Below, one piece after another: positions 43,787 through 54,400 of a stretch of DNA of 64,000 nucleotides. Below the pieces are notes generated by a model. The model had not been told where the DNA came from. It was given only the letters and a program-made list of their open reading frames with translations, and did no database searches. Position numbers and translations under genes: made by a program. This DNA is from JAMXLO01 sp963726125 (GTDB lineage: Bacteria; Pseudomonadota; Alphaproteobacteria; Acetobacterales; Acetobacteraceae): NCBI GenBank assembly GCA_963726125.1, contig CAVSBG010000013.1, positions 496,001-560,000 on the forward strand. Reading direction: 5' to 3'. Every line of letters begins with the position of its first letter. Within the stretch, counting starts at the first letter, position 1.

Positions 43787-45891
43787 CCCGTCGCTACTTC
43801 AAGTTCGCCGTGCATCAAGACCACGCTGTGGGCTCCGACCGAGATTTCATTGCCAGCATACGAACGTTCGCCAAGCTCCCGCGAAGCACTATCCAACAGC
43901 AATGTTGCCGCCGAACGTGGCGCCGGCAGACGAAAATGCCTGCTTTCGCTCGTAGGGTTGAGCAATAACGTGAGAATAGTGGCCTTCCCGTCCGTTCCCG
44001 ACATGGCACGGCGCAACACCAACGTGCGGTGGTTGGGATCGTTCCACGCCTCAGCCGAAATTATCTGACCGTCCTGATCGAACCAGGCGATGTCCAGGAT
44101 GCCGGGAGCGGGTTGCACGGCGCCGTGCAGGAACACCGGGCTTCGCAGCACGGGATACGTTTGCCGCAGCGCAATCAATCGTGCGACGTAGTCGGTCAGC
44201 GCGTTGCCCTCGAAACTGGATGCCATCGTCCAGTCGAGCCACGAAATCTCGTTGTCCTGGCAATAGGCGTTGTTGTTGCCATGCTGCGTCCGGCCGAATT
44301 CGTCACCGGCCAACAGCATCGGCGTGCCTTGCGCCAGGAACATGGTGGCCAGCATTGCCCGCTTGACCCGATCACGCAGGTGATTGATGGCTGCGTCGTC
44401 CGTTGGCCCTTCGACACCCCAGTTGCTGGTGAGGTTGGAAGCGTTGCCATCCTTGTTGCCTTCGCCATTCGCCTCGTTGTGACGTTCGGCGTAGCTGACC
44501 GCATCCTGCAGCGTGAATCCGTCGTGCGCCGTCACGAAGTTCACCGAAGCCCACGGCCGCCGTCCGTGGTGGGCAAAAAAATCCGAGGATGCGGAAAGCC
44601 GCGCAGCGATGTCCGGCCGCTGTCCCTGATCACCGCGCCAGAAACGCCGTACACCGTCACGGAAGCGGTCGTTCCATTCGGCGAACCCCGGAGGATGACC
44701 GCCGAGCCGATAACCGCCAGGTCCGACATCCCACGGTTCCGCGATGAGCTTCACGCCAGCCAACGCCGGATCCTGGCGCACCGCATCGAAGAAGCCTGCG
44801 CCGGCATCGAAGCCATACAACTCGCGCCCCAACGTCGAACAGAGATCGAAGCGGAATCCGTCGACATGAAAGGAGTCGACCCAGTAGCGCAGCGAATCCA
44901 TCACCATTTGCAGCACGCACGGATGCGACAGGTTCAGTGTGTTGCCGGTGCCGGTGTCGTTTGCCGTGCGCCGCAGATCACCATCCTCCAGCCGATAATA
45001 GCTGGCGTTGTCGAGGCCGCGAAAGGACAGCGTCGGCCCGATCTCTTCGGTTTCGGCCGTGTGGTTGTAGACGACGTCGAGGATCACTTCGATGCCCGCG
45101 GCGTGCAGCCGGCGCACCGCGACGCGCATCTCATTCGCCGAGTGGTTCGACAGGTAGGACGGCTCCGGCGCGAAGAAACCAATCGTGTTGTAGCCCCAGA
45201 AATTGCGCAGGCCGCGCTGCTGCAACGGTCGATCCTGCACGAACGCATGTATTGGCATCAGCTCGATCGCGGTGATGCCCAGGCGGAGCAGGTGGTCGAT
45301 GACGGCGGGATGCGCCAACGCCGCAAACGTGCCGCGCTCGTGTGCGCGGATATCGTGCCGCAGCATGGTCAGCCCGCGCACATGCGCCTCATAGATCACG
45401 GTATCGGACCACGGCACCGCCGGCGGCCGATCGTCGCCCCAGTTGAACGAGTCGTCGACCACGACGGCCTTGGGCATCGCCGGCGCACTGTCGCGCCGAT
45501 CGAACGACAGATCGCCGCGTGGCGAGTTCAGCCGAAACCCATAGAGCGCATCGGTCCAATGCAGCCTGCCGACGAAGCCGCGCGCATAGGGATCCAGCAG
45601 CAGCTTGAAATGATTGAAGCGATGCCCTCGTTCCGGTTCGTAGGGACCGTACGCTCGATAGCCATAGGCCAGTCCGGCCGAGGCGTCCGGCAGATAGCCA
45701 TGCCAGATTTCGTCGGTGTATTCCGGCATTGTATAGCGCGCGATCTCATGCCGCCCGGAAGGCTCGAACAAGCACAGCTCGATCCGTTCAGCATGCGCGG
45801 AGAAGACCGCGAAATTGATACCAAGCCCGTCCCAGGTCGCCCCGAGTGGAAATGGTCGACCTGAAAGCAGAGCATCGGGTAGCCGGGGCAT
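43783..45891 (-). CDS. glgX: Glycogen debranching enzyme GlgX (second copy, operon)
   Basis: The 702-residue protein has the same layout as the copy at 25.5 kb: N-terminal CBM48 (ATWDGLGINFAVFSAHAERI), DVVYNHTAETEE, DGFRFDLCSTLG (nucleophile), LIAEPWDVGPGGYRLGG (acid/base) and TAHDGFTLQDAVSYAERHNE. It is shorter at the C-terminus and clearly divergent, so it is an old paralogue and not a recent duplicate. In the operon it would provide linear chains for TreY and MalQ. It is separated from glgB by 43 bp and overlaps treZ by 4 bp. Confidence 0.94.
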   Translation of the reverse strand: MPRLPDALLSGRPFPLGATWDGLGINFAVFSAHAERIELCLFEPSGRHEIARYTMPEYTDEIWHGYLPDASAGLAYGYRAYGPYEPERGHRFNHFKLLLDPYARGFVGRLHWTDALYGFRLNSPRGDLSFDRRDSAPAMPKAVVVDDSFNWGDDRPPAVPWSDTVIYEAHVRGLTMLRHDIRAHERGTFAALAHPAVIDHLLRLGITAIELMPIHAFVQDRPLQQRGLRNFWGYNTIGFFAPEPSYLSNHSANEMRVAVRRLHAAGIEVILDVVYNHTAETEEIGPTLSFRGLDNASYYRLEDGDLRRTANDTGTGNTLNLSHPCVLQMVMDSLRYWVDSFHVDGFRFDLCSTLGRELYGFDAGAGFFDAVRQDPALAGVKLIAEPWDVGPGGYRLGGHPPGFAEWNDRFRDGVRRFWRGDQGQRPDIAARLSASSDFFAHHGRRPWASVNFVTAHDGFTLQDAVSYAERHNEANGEGNKDGNASNLTSNWGVEGPTDDAAINHLRDRVKRAMLATMFLAQGTPMLLAGDEFGRTQHGNNNAYCQDNEISWLDWTMASSFEGNALTDYVARLIALRQTYPVLRSPVFLHGAVQPAPGILDIAWFDQDGQIISAEAWNDPNHRTLVLRRAMSGTDGKATILTLLLNPTSESRHFRLPAPRSAATLLLDSASRELGERSYAGNEISVGAHSVVLMHGELEVATG

Positions 45892-45934
45892 TGACTGGGT
45901 ACCATCGAGGGAAGGCGCGCCCCAGCCATATCAC

Positions 45935-48130
45935 TCAGTCAGCCAGTCGAAAATACATTGTGGCCAGCGGTGGCAGGGTCAGTTCCAACGATTGTGCTTC
46001 GCCGTGGCGCTGCACCGGAACGGTCCGAATGCTGCCCTTGTTGCCCATGCCGGACCCACCGTACTCCGCGGCGTCGGTGTTGATCAGTTCGAGCCAACGC
46101 CCAGCCCGCGGAACCCCGACGCCATAACCACTGCGCGGCACCGGCGTCATGTTGCAGACCACAAGCACGGGCGAGGTACCTTCGTCGCCTTGGCGCAGGA
46201 ACGCGAACACCGAATTCTGCCTGTCGTCACCGACCACCCAACGGAAGCCGGTAGAGACAGCGTCCCGCTGATGCAGTGCCGGCTCGCTCGCGTAGACGCG
46301 GTTCAGGTCGTGGACCAGACGCTGCACGCCAAGTCTCAGGGGATCGCCAAGCGCAGCCCAATCGAGTTCGCCGTCATGGCTCCATTCGTGCTCCTGGGCG
46401 ATCTCGCAGCCCATGAACATCAGCTTCTTGCCGGGATGCCCCCACATGAAGCCGTAATATGTTCGTAGATTCGCGAATCGTTGCCAGTTGTCTCCCGGCA
46501 TCTTGCCGATCAGGGAATGCTTGCCGTAGACCACTTCGTCATGTGACAGCGGCAATACGAAGTTCTCGGCAAACGCGTACAGCAATCCGAACGTCATCTC
46601 GTTGTGGTGCCACGTGCGATGCACGGGTTCATGCTCGATATAGTCGAGCGTGTCGTGCATCCATCCCATGTTCCACTTGTAGCAGAACCCCAGTCCACCT
46701 TCCCTGATCGGCCGCGACACGCCTGGGAACGCAGTCGATTCCTCGGCGATCGTGATCGCTCCCGCGCAGCGTTCGGCAACCACGGCGTTGAAGTGACGCA
46801 GGAACCCTATGGCTTCGAGGTTCTCGCGGCCGCCGTAGACATTGGGGATCCACTGGCCCTCTTTGCGCGAGTAATCGCGGTACAACATCGACGCCACCGC
46901 ATCGACGCGCAGTCCATCGACATGGAACTGCTCGATCCAGTAGAGGCCTGACGCAATCAGGAAGCCCTGCACCTCCCGGCGTCCGAAGTTGTAGATGTAG
47001 GTGTTCCAGTCCTGGTGAAATCCTTCGCGCGGATCCTGGTGCTCGTACAACGCGGTGCCATCGAAGCGCGCCATGCCGTGCGCGTCCGTTGGGAAATGTC
47101 CAGGCACCCAATCGACGATGACGCCAATGTTGTTGCGATGGCAGGCATCGACAAATCGTGCGAACCCCTCGGGAGGCCCGAAGCGCGCGCTCGGCGCGAA
47201 CAGGCTCAAAGGCTGATAGCCCCATGAACCACCGAATGGATGCTCCGCTACCGGCATCAGCTCGACGTGGGTAAAGCCCATCTCCTTGACGTACGGCACC
47301 AGCCGCTCGGCCAGTTCATCCCAGGTGGGGGTTCGGCCATCAGGATGCACCCACGATGCTGCGTGGACCTCGTAGAACGACAGCGGCGCATTCGTCGCAT
47401 GGCGACGGGCACGGTCGCGCATCCACGCGTCGTCGTGCCAGGCATGCGGCGTGGGATCCATCACCACGGACGCCGTCGCCGGCGGTGCTTCCGTGGCACG
47501 CGCCAGCGGGTCAGCCTTCAGCGGCAGTCGCCAGCCATCCGCTCCAGTGATGGCAAACTTATAGGTCGCACCTGCGGCAAGGCGCGGGATGAAAAGCTCC
47601 CACACCCCGGCCGGATAGCGCAGCCGCATTGGATTGCGCCGCGGGTCCCAGGTGTTGAAGTCGCCCACCACCGATACCGATCGCGCATTCGGCGCCCACA
47701 CCGCGAACCGCACACCGCGCACGCCGTCGATCGTCACCACGTTGGCGCCGAGATGCGAGGCGAGCTCGAAATGCCGCCCCTCGTTGAACAAATGCAGGTC
47801 CAGTTCACCGAGCTGGGGTCCGAACGAGTAGGGATCCTCGATCTCCTGCACAGCGCCTGGCCAGTTGATGCGCAACAGATAGGGCTCCGCACTGGCGACC
47901 TCACCCACGAAAAGTCCAGTCGGCGCAACCGGTGCCAATCGCCCGATCACGCCGCCACCCTGGCGTGCGACGACCTGGACCTGCGATGCACCTGGCAGAA
48001 ACGCACGCACGATCCACCCGGCCGCCGTTTCGTGCGGACCGAGCACAGAGAACGGATCGCGCAAAGTGCCGTTGGCAAGCGTCTCTTCGACGCCTGCCGG
48101 CAATCCCACCAGGTCAACGATATCGTTCAT
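45935..48130 (-). CDS. glgB: 1,4-alpha-glucan branching enzyme GlgB
   Basis: The 731-residue enzyme introduces alpha-1,6 branches. An N1 region (NGTLRDPFSVLGPHETAAGW) and CBM48 (RSVSVVGDFNTWDPRRNPMR) precede the barrel. Signature blocks are ELMPVAEHPFGGSWGYQPL, VDWVPGHFPTDAHG, GLRVDAVASMLYRDYSR (nucleophile Asp), EESTAFPGVSRP (Glu) and LPLSHDEVVYGK. Its start overlaps the stop of treS-mak by 4 bp. In the GlgE pathway GlgB branches the glucan made from maltose-1-phosphate. The length is typical for the long N-terminal form. Confidence 0.96.
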   Translation of the reverse strand: MNDIVDLVGLPAGVEETLANGTLRDPFSVLGPHETAAGWIVRAFLPGASQVQVVARQGGGVIGRLAPVAPTGLFVGEVASAEPYLLRINWPGAVQEIEDPYSFGPQLGELDLHLFNEGRHFELASHLGANVVTIDGVRGVRFAVWAPNARSVSVVGDFNTWDPRRNPMRLRYPAGVWELFIPRLAAGATYKFAITGADGWRLPLKADPLARATEAPPATASVVMDPTPHAWHDDAWMRDRARRHATNAPLSFYEVHAASWVHPDGRTPTWDELAERLVPYVKEMGFTHVELMPVAEHPFGGSWGYQPLSLFAPSARFGPPEGFARFVDACHRNNIGVIVDWVPGHFPTDAHGMARFDGTALYEHQDPREGFHQDWNTYIYNFGRREVQGFLIASGLYWIEQFHVDGLRVDAVASMLYRDYSRKEGQWIPNVYGGRENLEAIGFLRHFNAVVAERCAGAITIAEESTAFPGVSRPIREGGLGFCYKWNMGWMHDTLDYIEHEPVHRTWHHNEMTFGLLYAFAENFVLPLSHDEVVYGKHSLIGKMPGDNWQRFANLRTYYGFMWGHPGKKLMFMGCEIAQEHEWSHDGELDWAALGDPLRLGVQRLVHDLNRVYASEPALHQRDAVSTGFRWVVGDDRQNSVFAFLRQGDEGTSPVLVVCNMTPVPRSGYGVGVPRAGRWLELINTDAAEYGGSGMGNKGSIRTVPVQRHGEAQSLELTLPPLATMYFRLAD

Positions 48131-51100
48131 GCTGTCACCATGGTGCCAATGATTTGCGCCATGCCATGCAATGGCACATCGATCCAGCCAGGACGATTGG
48201 CCGCTTCATAGACGATCTCGTATGCCGCCTTTTCGATCAGGAACAGCCGCAGCAAATCCCGCTCCGCCGCTTCATCCTGCACCGGGAACGCGTCCCGGTA
48301 CCCCGCGAGGAAGCACTGCGCCGCGCGCTCAGCGAACGTTTGCAGGAACGCGTCACGGCTGGGGTCGGTCACGTGCGCCTGGTTGGCGACACTCTTCCGC
48401 TTCACCACCGCGGCCGCATAGTCGAACGAGCGGATCATCCCCGCGACATCGCGCAGCCGGTGATTCTTCGCCCGCCGGGCCTCCATCGGTTTCGCAGGCT
48501 CGCCCTCGAAATCGATGATGTAGACATCGCCGTTCGCAACCAGCACCTGACCCAGATGGAGGTCACCGTGGATGCGCGTCAGCGTCGCGCCTTTGCCGGC
48601 CGCCGCAAGCGAGCGCACGCTCGCGGCAAGCGCATCGCGCGCCGGCGACACCGCGGCAAGGTCACGTGCCGCCGCCTCGTCCCATTCGGTCTGCGCATCC
48701 AGGGCGGCGAATGCAGCCTCGAGCTGCTGCTCGGCCTGCTCCGCCCACTGCGCTGTGATCGCTCCCGATGCCGACTCCGGCGCAAACGCCGGATCGCTGG
48801 AGTCTTGCGCCAGGATCGCATGCATTTCGCCGAGCCGCTTGCCAAGCAGTGTTGCGATCGAATCGTAATCCTCGTGCTGCTCCGTCTCGGTGGCCTGTGT
48901 CTGCCGCATGTCCGCGGTCAATTCGCCCAGCCCCCGCATCAGCAGGTCGAGCGTCCACGTCCACGCATCGCCTTGGTTGCGGATGAAACCTTGCGCAATC
49001 GCCAGGGCGTGGCGGTCGCCATTGGGATCCACGCGGACCACCTCCCCCAGCAGGGGAGCGATATTGGTAAAGCCCTGTTCGGTCAGATAGCGCCCCATCT
49101 CCGCCTCCGGATGCGGCCCCACCGCAATGCGACGGAACAGCTTCAGCATCGCGACATTGCCAATGATCATCGAGGAATTGGATTGCTCGACCGAAAGCCA
49201 GTTCATCTCGACCCCAGCCGGTACAACGGTCTCGACCATGCGCGAGGTGGGCTCGAAGCGAATGTCGCCGGACTGTGAACTGGCCGCCAGGCCGGCCATG
49301 ACCGCGGCCGCGAATTCCGGCAACGCGAACGCATCGGTCAGCAATCCGACCCGGGCGCCGCGACGCACCCGCGCCAGCGCAAGCTGTGCCGGCAACCGGC
49401 CGGTCGGTCGATCCTCCCAGGCTATCGCCAGAGGCAGCGACCAGCGTGCCGTACCACCCGATGTCTCGGTTTCGATCTCGGCCAGCAGCACGTCCTGTTC
49501 GGCGTGCGGCAGGGCAACCAGCGACGTCACCCGCGCCGTGCGCAGTGCCTGGTCTTTCATGGCAAACCAGCGGCGCTTGATCAGATACGCTGGCAGGATA
49601 TCGCGCTCCAACGACGTGCGTGCCGCCAGCAACGCATCTTCCAAGCGGTGACGCATAACGATCGTCTGATATTCGGGCATGGCTTCCGGCTCTGGCGTGT
49701 GTGTTGATGGCCAACCTTCCTGCTCATCGGCCAGCAGGAACCAATAAAATCCATAGGGTGCCAAGGTCAGCAGATAGGTAAGCTGACCGATCGGCGGAAA
49801 CACCGACCCGCCATCCAATTCTATCGGCGTCCGGCCAGCAAATTCAGTAAGCTCCAGCTCCACTGCCTGCGGCGTGCGGGCGAGATTGGCAACGCACAGT
49901 ATGGCGCGTCCCTCATATTCGCGCAGATAGGCGAGGATCTTGCGGTTCTTCGGGTACAGCAACCGGAAGCTGCCACGACCGAACGCCTGATACTGCCGCC
50001 GCACGGCAATTGCGCGGCGCATCCAGTTCAGCAGGGAATGACGATCGCGCGACTGTGCCTCAACGTTGACCGCCTCGTAGCCGTAAAGCGCATCCATCAC
50101 GGGCGGCAACACAAGGCTCGCCGGTTCGGCGCGCGAGAAACCTCCGTTGCGGTCCGGCGACCACTGCATCGGGGTTCGCACGCCGTCGCGATCACCCAAA
50201 TGGATGTTGTCGCCCATGCCGATCTCGTCGCCGTAATAGATCACCGGCGTTCCCGGCATGGAGAACAGCAGCGAGTTCATTAATTCGACGCGCCGCCGAT
50301 CGTGTTCCAGCAGCGGCGACAACCGGCGGCGGATGCCAAGGTTCAATCGAGCGCGACGATCCGCGGCATAGGTCTCCCACAGGAAATCCCGCTCGCTGGA
50401 GGTCACCATTTCCAGCGTCAATTCGTCGTGGTTGCGCAGGAAGATCGCCCATTGGCTGTTCAGCGGGATCTCCGGCGTTTGCCGCAGGATATCGGTGATC
50501 GGGAACCGATCCTCCCGCGCGATTGCCATATACATCCGCGGCATCAGCGGGAAATGGAATGCCATGTGGCATTCGTCATCATCGCCAAAGTAATCCTTGG
50601 CATCTTCTGGCCACTGATTGGCTTCTGCCAGCAGCATCCGGTCTGAGTAATGTGCGTCCAGCTCAGCCCGGATGCGCTTCAGTACCGCATGCGTCTCGGG
50701 CAGGTTCTCGTTGTTGGTCCCTTCCCGCTCCACCAGGTACGGCACGGCATCCAGCCGCAAGCCATCGACGCCCAGCTCCAGCCAATAGCGCAGAACCGAA
50801 AGGACCTCCTTCAGCACGCGCGGGTTGTCGAAGTTCAGATCCGGCTGATGCGGATAGAACCGATGCCAATAGTACTGACCCGCCACCTCGTCCCACGACC
50901 AGTTGGAACGCTGGGAGTCGATGAAGATGACGCGTGTCTCCGCGAACTTGTGGTCATCGTGCGACCAGACATAGAAGTCGCGATACACGGAACCAGGTTT
51001 CGCCTGACGCGCGCGCTGGAACCACGGATGCTGGTCGGAGGTGTGGTTGATCACCAGTTCAGTGATCACCCGCATACCGCGCGCATGGGCCGCCGCGATG

Positions 51101-51408
51101 AACCGCTTGGCATCGGCCAACGTGCCGTAATCCGGTTGCACGCCGCGATAGTCCGCAATGTCGTAGCCATCATCACGGCGTGGCGAGGGATAGAACGGCA
51201 GCAGCCAGATCGTATTGACACCAAGGTCCGCGATATAGTCGAGCTTTGAGATCAGGCCGGCAAAATCCCCCATTCCATCGTTGTTGCCGTCAAAGAACGA
51301 CTTGATGTGAAGCTGGTAGATGATCGCGTCCTTGTACCACTGATTGTCCTCGCTCAACGAGGTGACAACCGGCGTCGCGGGCGTCGGATGTACGGGCGCA
51401 GTATCCAT
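48127..51408 (-). CDS. treS: Trehalose synthase-maltokinase fusion (TreS-Mak)
   Basis: The 1093-residue protein is a two-domain fusion. Residues about 20-570 are TreS (GH13), with FFDGNNDGMGDFAGLISKLD, GVDGLRLDAVPYLVEREGT (nucleophile), LLAEANQWPEDAKDYFG and LRNHDELTLEM; it interconverts trehalose and maltose. From about residue 590 the protein is a maltokinase, with KRRWFAMKDQALRTARV, the kinase loop RIHGDLHLGQVLVANGDVYI and the Mg-binding DFEGEPAKPM; it makes maltose-1-phosphate from ATP. The fusion would channel maltose into M1P, the GlgE donor. It begins right after the glgE stop with no gap and overlaps glgB by 4 bp. Confidence 0.95.
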   Translation of the reverse strand: MDTAPVHPTPATPVVTSLSEDNQWYKDAIIYQLHIKSFFDGNNDGMGDFAGLISKLDYIADLGVNTIWLLPFYPSPRRDDGYDIADYRGVQPDYGTLADAKRFIAAAHARGMRVITELVINHTSDQHPWFQRARQAKPGSVYRDFYVWSHDDHKFAETRVIFIDSQRSNWSWDEVAGQYYWHRFYPHQPDLNFDNPRVLKEVLSVLRYWLELGVDGLRLDAVPYLVEREGTNNENLPETHAVLKRIRAELDAHYSDRMLLAEANQWPEDAKDYFGDDDECHMAFHFPLMPRMYMAIAREDRFPITDILRQTPEIPLNSQWAIFLRNHDELTLEMVTSSERDFLWETYAADRRARLNLGIRRRLSPLLEHDRRRVELMNSLLFSMPGTPVIYYGDEIGMGDNIHLGDRDGVRTPMQWSPDRNGGFSRAEPASLVLPPVMDALYGYEAVNVEAQSRDRHSLLNWMRRAIAVRRQYQAFGRGSFRLLYPKNRKILAYLREYEGRAILCVANLARTPQAVELELTEFAGRTPIELDGGSVFPPIGQLTYLLTLAPYGFYWFLLADEQEGWPSTHTPEPEAMPEYQTIVMRHRLEDALLAARTSLERDILPAYLIKRRWFAMKDQALRTARVTSLVALPHAEQDVLLAEIETETSGGTARWSLPLAIAWEDRPTGRLPAQLALARVRRGARVGLLTDAFALPEFAAAVMAGLAASSQSGDIRFEPTSRMVETVVPAGVEMNWLSVEQSNSSMIIGNVAMLKLFRRIAVGPHPEAEMGRYLTEQGFTNIAPLLGEVVRVDPNGDRHALAIAQGFIRNQGDAWTWTLDLLMRGLGELTADMRQTQATETEQHEDYDSIATLLGKRLGEMHAILAQDSSDPAFAPESASGAITAQWAEQAEQQLEAAFAALDAQTEWDEAAARDLAAVSPARDALAASVRSLAAAGKGATLTRIHGDLHLGQVLVANGDVYIIDFEGEPAKPMEARRAKNHRLRDVAGMIRSFDYAAAVVKRKSVANQAHVTDPSRDAFLQTFAERAAQCFLAGYRDAFPVQDEAAERDLLRLFLIEKAAYEIVYEAANRPGWIDVPLHGMAQIIGTMVTA

Positions 51409-54400
51409 TTACACAGCCTCCAGCGGCGCGATCTGCCAGATGGCGAACGGCAGATCGTTGGGATCCAGGCGAATGTGCTGGCGCTTGCCAGTCCACACAA
51501 AATTTTGACCGCGCATCAGGTCGGTGGCCGCGAGCGACGCATGGTCAGGCAGCCCCCATTCCCACAACGGCACCTCGATGTCCGCTTCCTGGACATTGTG
51601 CGGATCGAGGTTGACCGCAACCAGTATCATGTCGCTGCCACCGCGCAGGCGCTTGCCATAATACAGCACCTGGCCATTGAACGCCGGATAGAAGGTAATC
51701 CCAAGATGGCTCTGCAACGCGGGGTGCAGCCTTCGGATCCGGTTCAGTGTGGTGATTTCACCGACGATATTGCTGGGCGCTGTGAAGTCCCGCACGCGGA
51801 TCTCGTATTTCTCGGAGTTGAGATATTCCTCGCGCCCCGGCAGAGGTGCCAACTCGCAGATCTCGAAGCCCGAATACATCCCCCACAAGCCGGACAGGGT
51901 GCAGGCCAACGCGGCGCGGATCAGGAATCCCGCACGTCCCGATGTCTGCAGGAAGACGGGATTGATATCAGGTGTGTTGACGAAGAAGTTTGGGCGGAAG
52001 AATTCGCGCACCGGCGCTTCATTCAGTTCTGTCAGGTACTCGGTGAGCTCTTGCTTCGTGTGTCGCCAGGTGAAGTAGGTATAGGACTGGGTGAAGCCGA
52101 CCTTCGCCAACCGATACATCAGCTTTGGCCGCGTGAAGGCCTCCGCCAGGAACAGCACATCCGGCTGGCGGCCGCGGATATCGGCGATCATCCAATGCCA
52201 GAAGGGCAGCGGCTTGGTATGCGGATTATCGACGCGAAAAATGCGGACGCCCTGATCCACCCAGAACTGCACCGCGTCACGCAGGGCCAGCCACAGCCCC
52301 GGTATCGCGGCCTCGGCATAGAAATCGGGATTGACGATATCCTCGTATTTCTTCGGTGGATTCTCGGCGTAGCGCAGAGACCCATCCGGCCGCCAGCGAA
52401 ACCATTCGGGATGCTCGCGCAGCCATGGATGATCCGGCGAACATTGCACCGCAAAGTCCACTGCAATCTCCAGGGCGTGCTCTTTGGCCGCGGCGATCAG
52501 TGCGCGGAAGTCTCGCAGCGTGCCAAGCTGCGGATGCACCGCATCATGCCCACCCTCCGGACCGCCAATGGCGTAGACGCTGCCGACATCGTCGGGCGCT
52601 GCCCGCAGCACATTGTTGCGGCCCTTCCGATTGGTCGTGCCGATTGGATGGATCGGCGGGAAATACAGCACGTCGAATCCCATGTCGCGGATTGCCGGAA
52701 GCCGCTCGATGACACCGGTGAACGTGCCATGCCGCGCGGGATCATCCGTGGCCGACCGTGGAAACATCTCGTACCAACTGGCAAATCCGGCTTGCGGCCG
52801 TTCAATGTCGAGCGCGATGGCCGGCACATGCTGCGTCCCGAATGTCCGATCGTCCGCGATGCGCATAAGCTCGGCCGTCGTCTCGTTGAGCAGCAGTGCC
52901 ACCTGTGCGACGGCATCGAGCGACGGCAGCCGCGTCACTGCATTCGACAGAGCAGACTGCGTGGCCTGCGGCGCGTGCTTCGCTGCCGCCTCCAACATGC
53001 GGCGACCTTCTTCGATCTCCAGCTTCAGGTCCTGCCCAGCCGCGTGCTTGGCGGAAAGATCGTGGCGGAACGTTGCCCAGACATCCCACCATGCCTCGAT
53101 GGTGAAGCGATGCCGCCCGACGCGCTGTGGTGAAAAGCTTGCTTCCCAGCGATCGTTGGTCACCAGGTGCATTGACACCCGATGCCAGCCGGCTTCATCG
53201 GTGGTGTGCCACAGCAACTCCGCGGCCAGCACTTCATGGCCATCGGCGAAGATGTCCGCATTGACCACGACGCGCTCACCGACCAGACGGCTCACCGCGA
53301 AAGGTCCGTCCGGCACGTTGGGCTGCACGTTCTCGATCGCGATCCGAGAGGCGGCCAGGCGAACCGGATCGAGATCAGCATCGCGGACCAGGGGATGCAC
53401 AATCAAATCCGTCGGCTCATAAGCCAGCACGCGCACTTCACCGGGATGCAGCAACGCGCCGGGCGTATCCCCGCCATCCAGTGGTTGCACCAACAACAGC
53501 GCAGCACCCGCCCGCGGCGGCAGCGGTGATATCGCAGCGTCCAGCACTGCGTCTCGACGCGTATCCGGATTGGCCAACACGAGCACCGCACTCGACGCGG
53601 TCCGCATGTCCGCTGAATCGGCCCGCAGCAGCATGGTGACCGGATCATGCGCGCTGCTGATTTGTTGCAGCGTTGCGTCAACGCCTTGCTGAGCCACCTC
53701 ATCGACCAGCGCATTGGCCTCGGCGATATCCGTGCTCAGATCCGCCGGCGCGTTTGTGTGCGCGCGCTCCATGTCTGACGGTTGCGCCAGCGCGGCATCG
53801 AATCGCTGACGCGTGGCGTATTCAAATCCCATTGGCACGAAGATGCCGTCTGCCGTCGCCGCAGCCAGCTTCAGCGCGAGACGACAGGAAGCGGCCTCGT
53901 CACCGACAGACGCACGCGCAGCGCGACGATCAAAGAACGACGGCTCGGGCGACGCGATCACGGGTGCGATACGGCGCAATTGCGCGAATTCCTCTGCCAG
54001 CCAATTCGCCCGCCCGTCCCACCAGGCAAGCGATGAGCAGGCATAATCGAACCCGATCCCCTCCAACCGAGGCAACGCAGCGCGCTCGACCCCCGGCGTC
54101 CAGGCCAGGAACCGGCATGCATTGCCTTGCAGCGCATCGACCAGCCGCTTCCAGATGGAAGCCGGCGCCGCATCCGGCTCCAGGCAGCGAAACCCGGCCA
54201 CGCCCGCCTGCACCAACCGCCCCAGGCGATCGAGCCACCACCCGACCATCGCCTCGGCGACCTCGGTCTGTCCCAGCCGGGCATAGGCGACATCCAGCCG
54301 ATACGGCGTGCGCCGCGGATCAGGCATCCCGCCGCAACTTCCCGGCGCGAACCAGCCGGCCTCACGCTGTCCGAGCGGCGCATCGATCGCCACCCGATCG

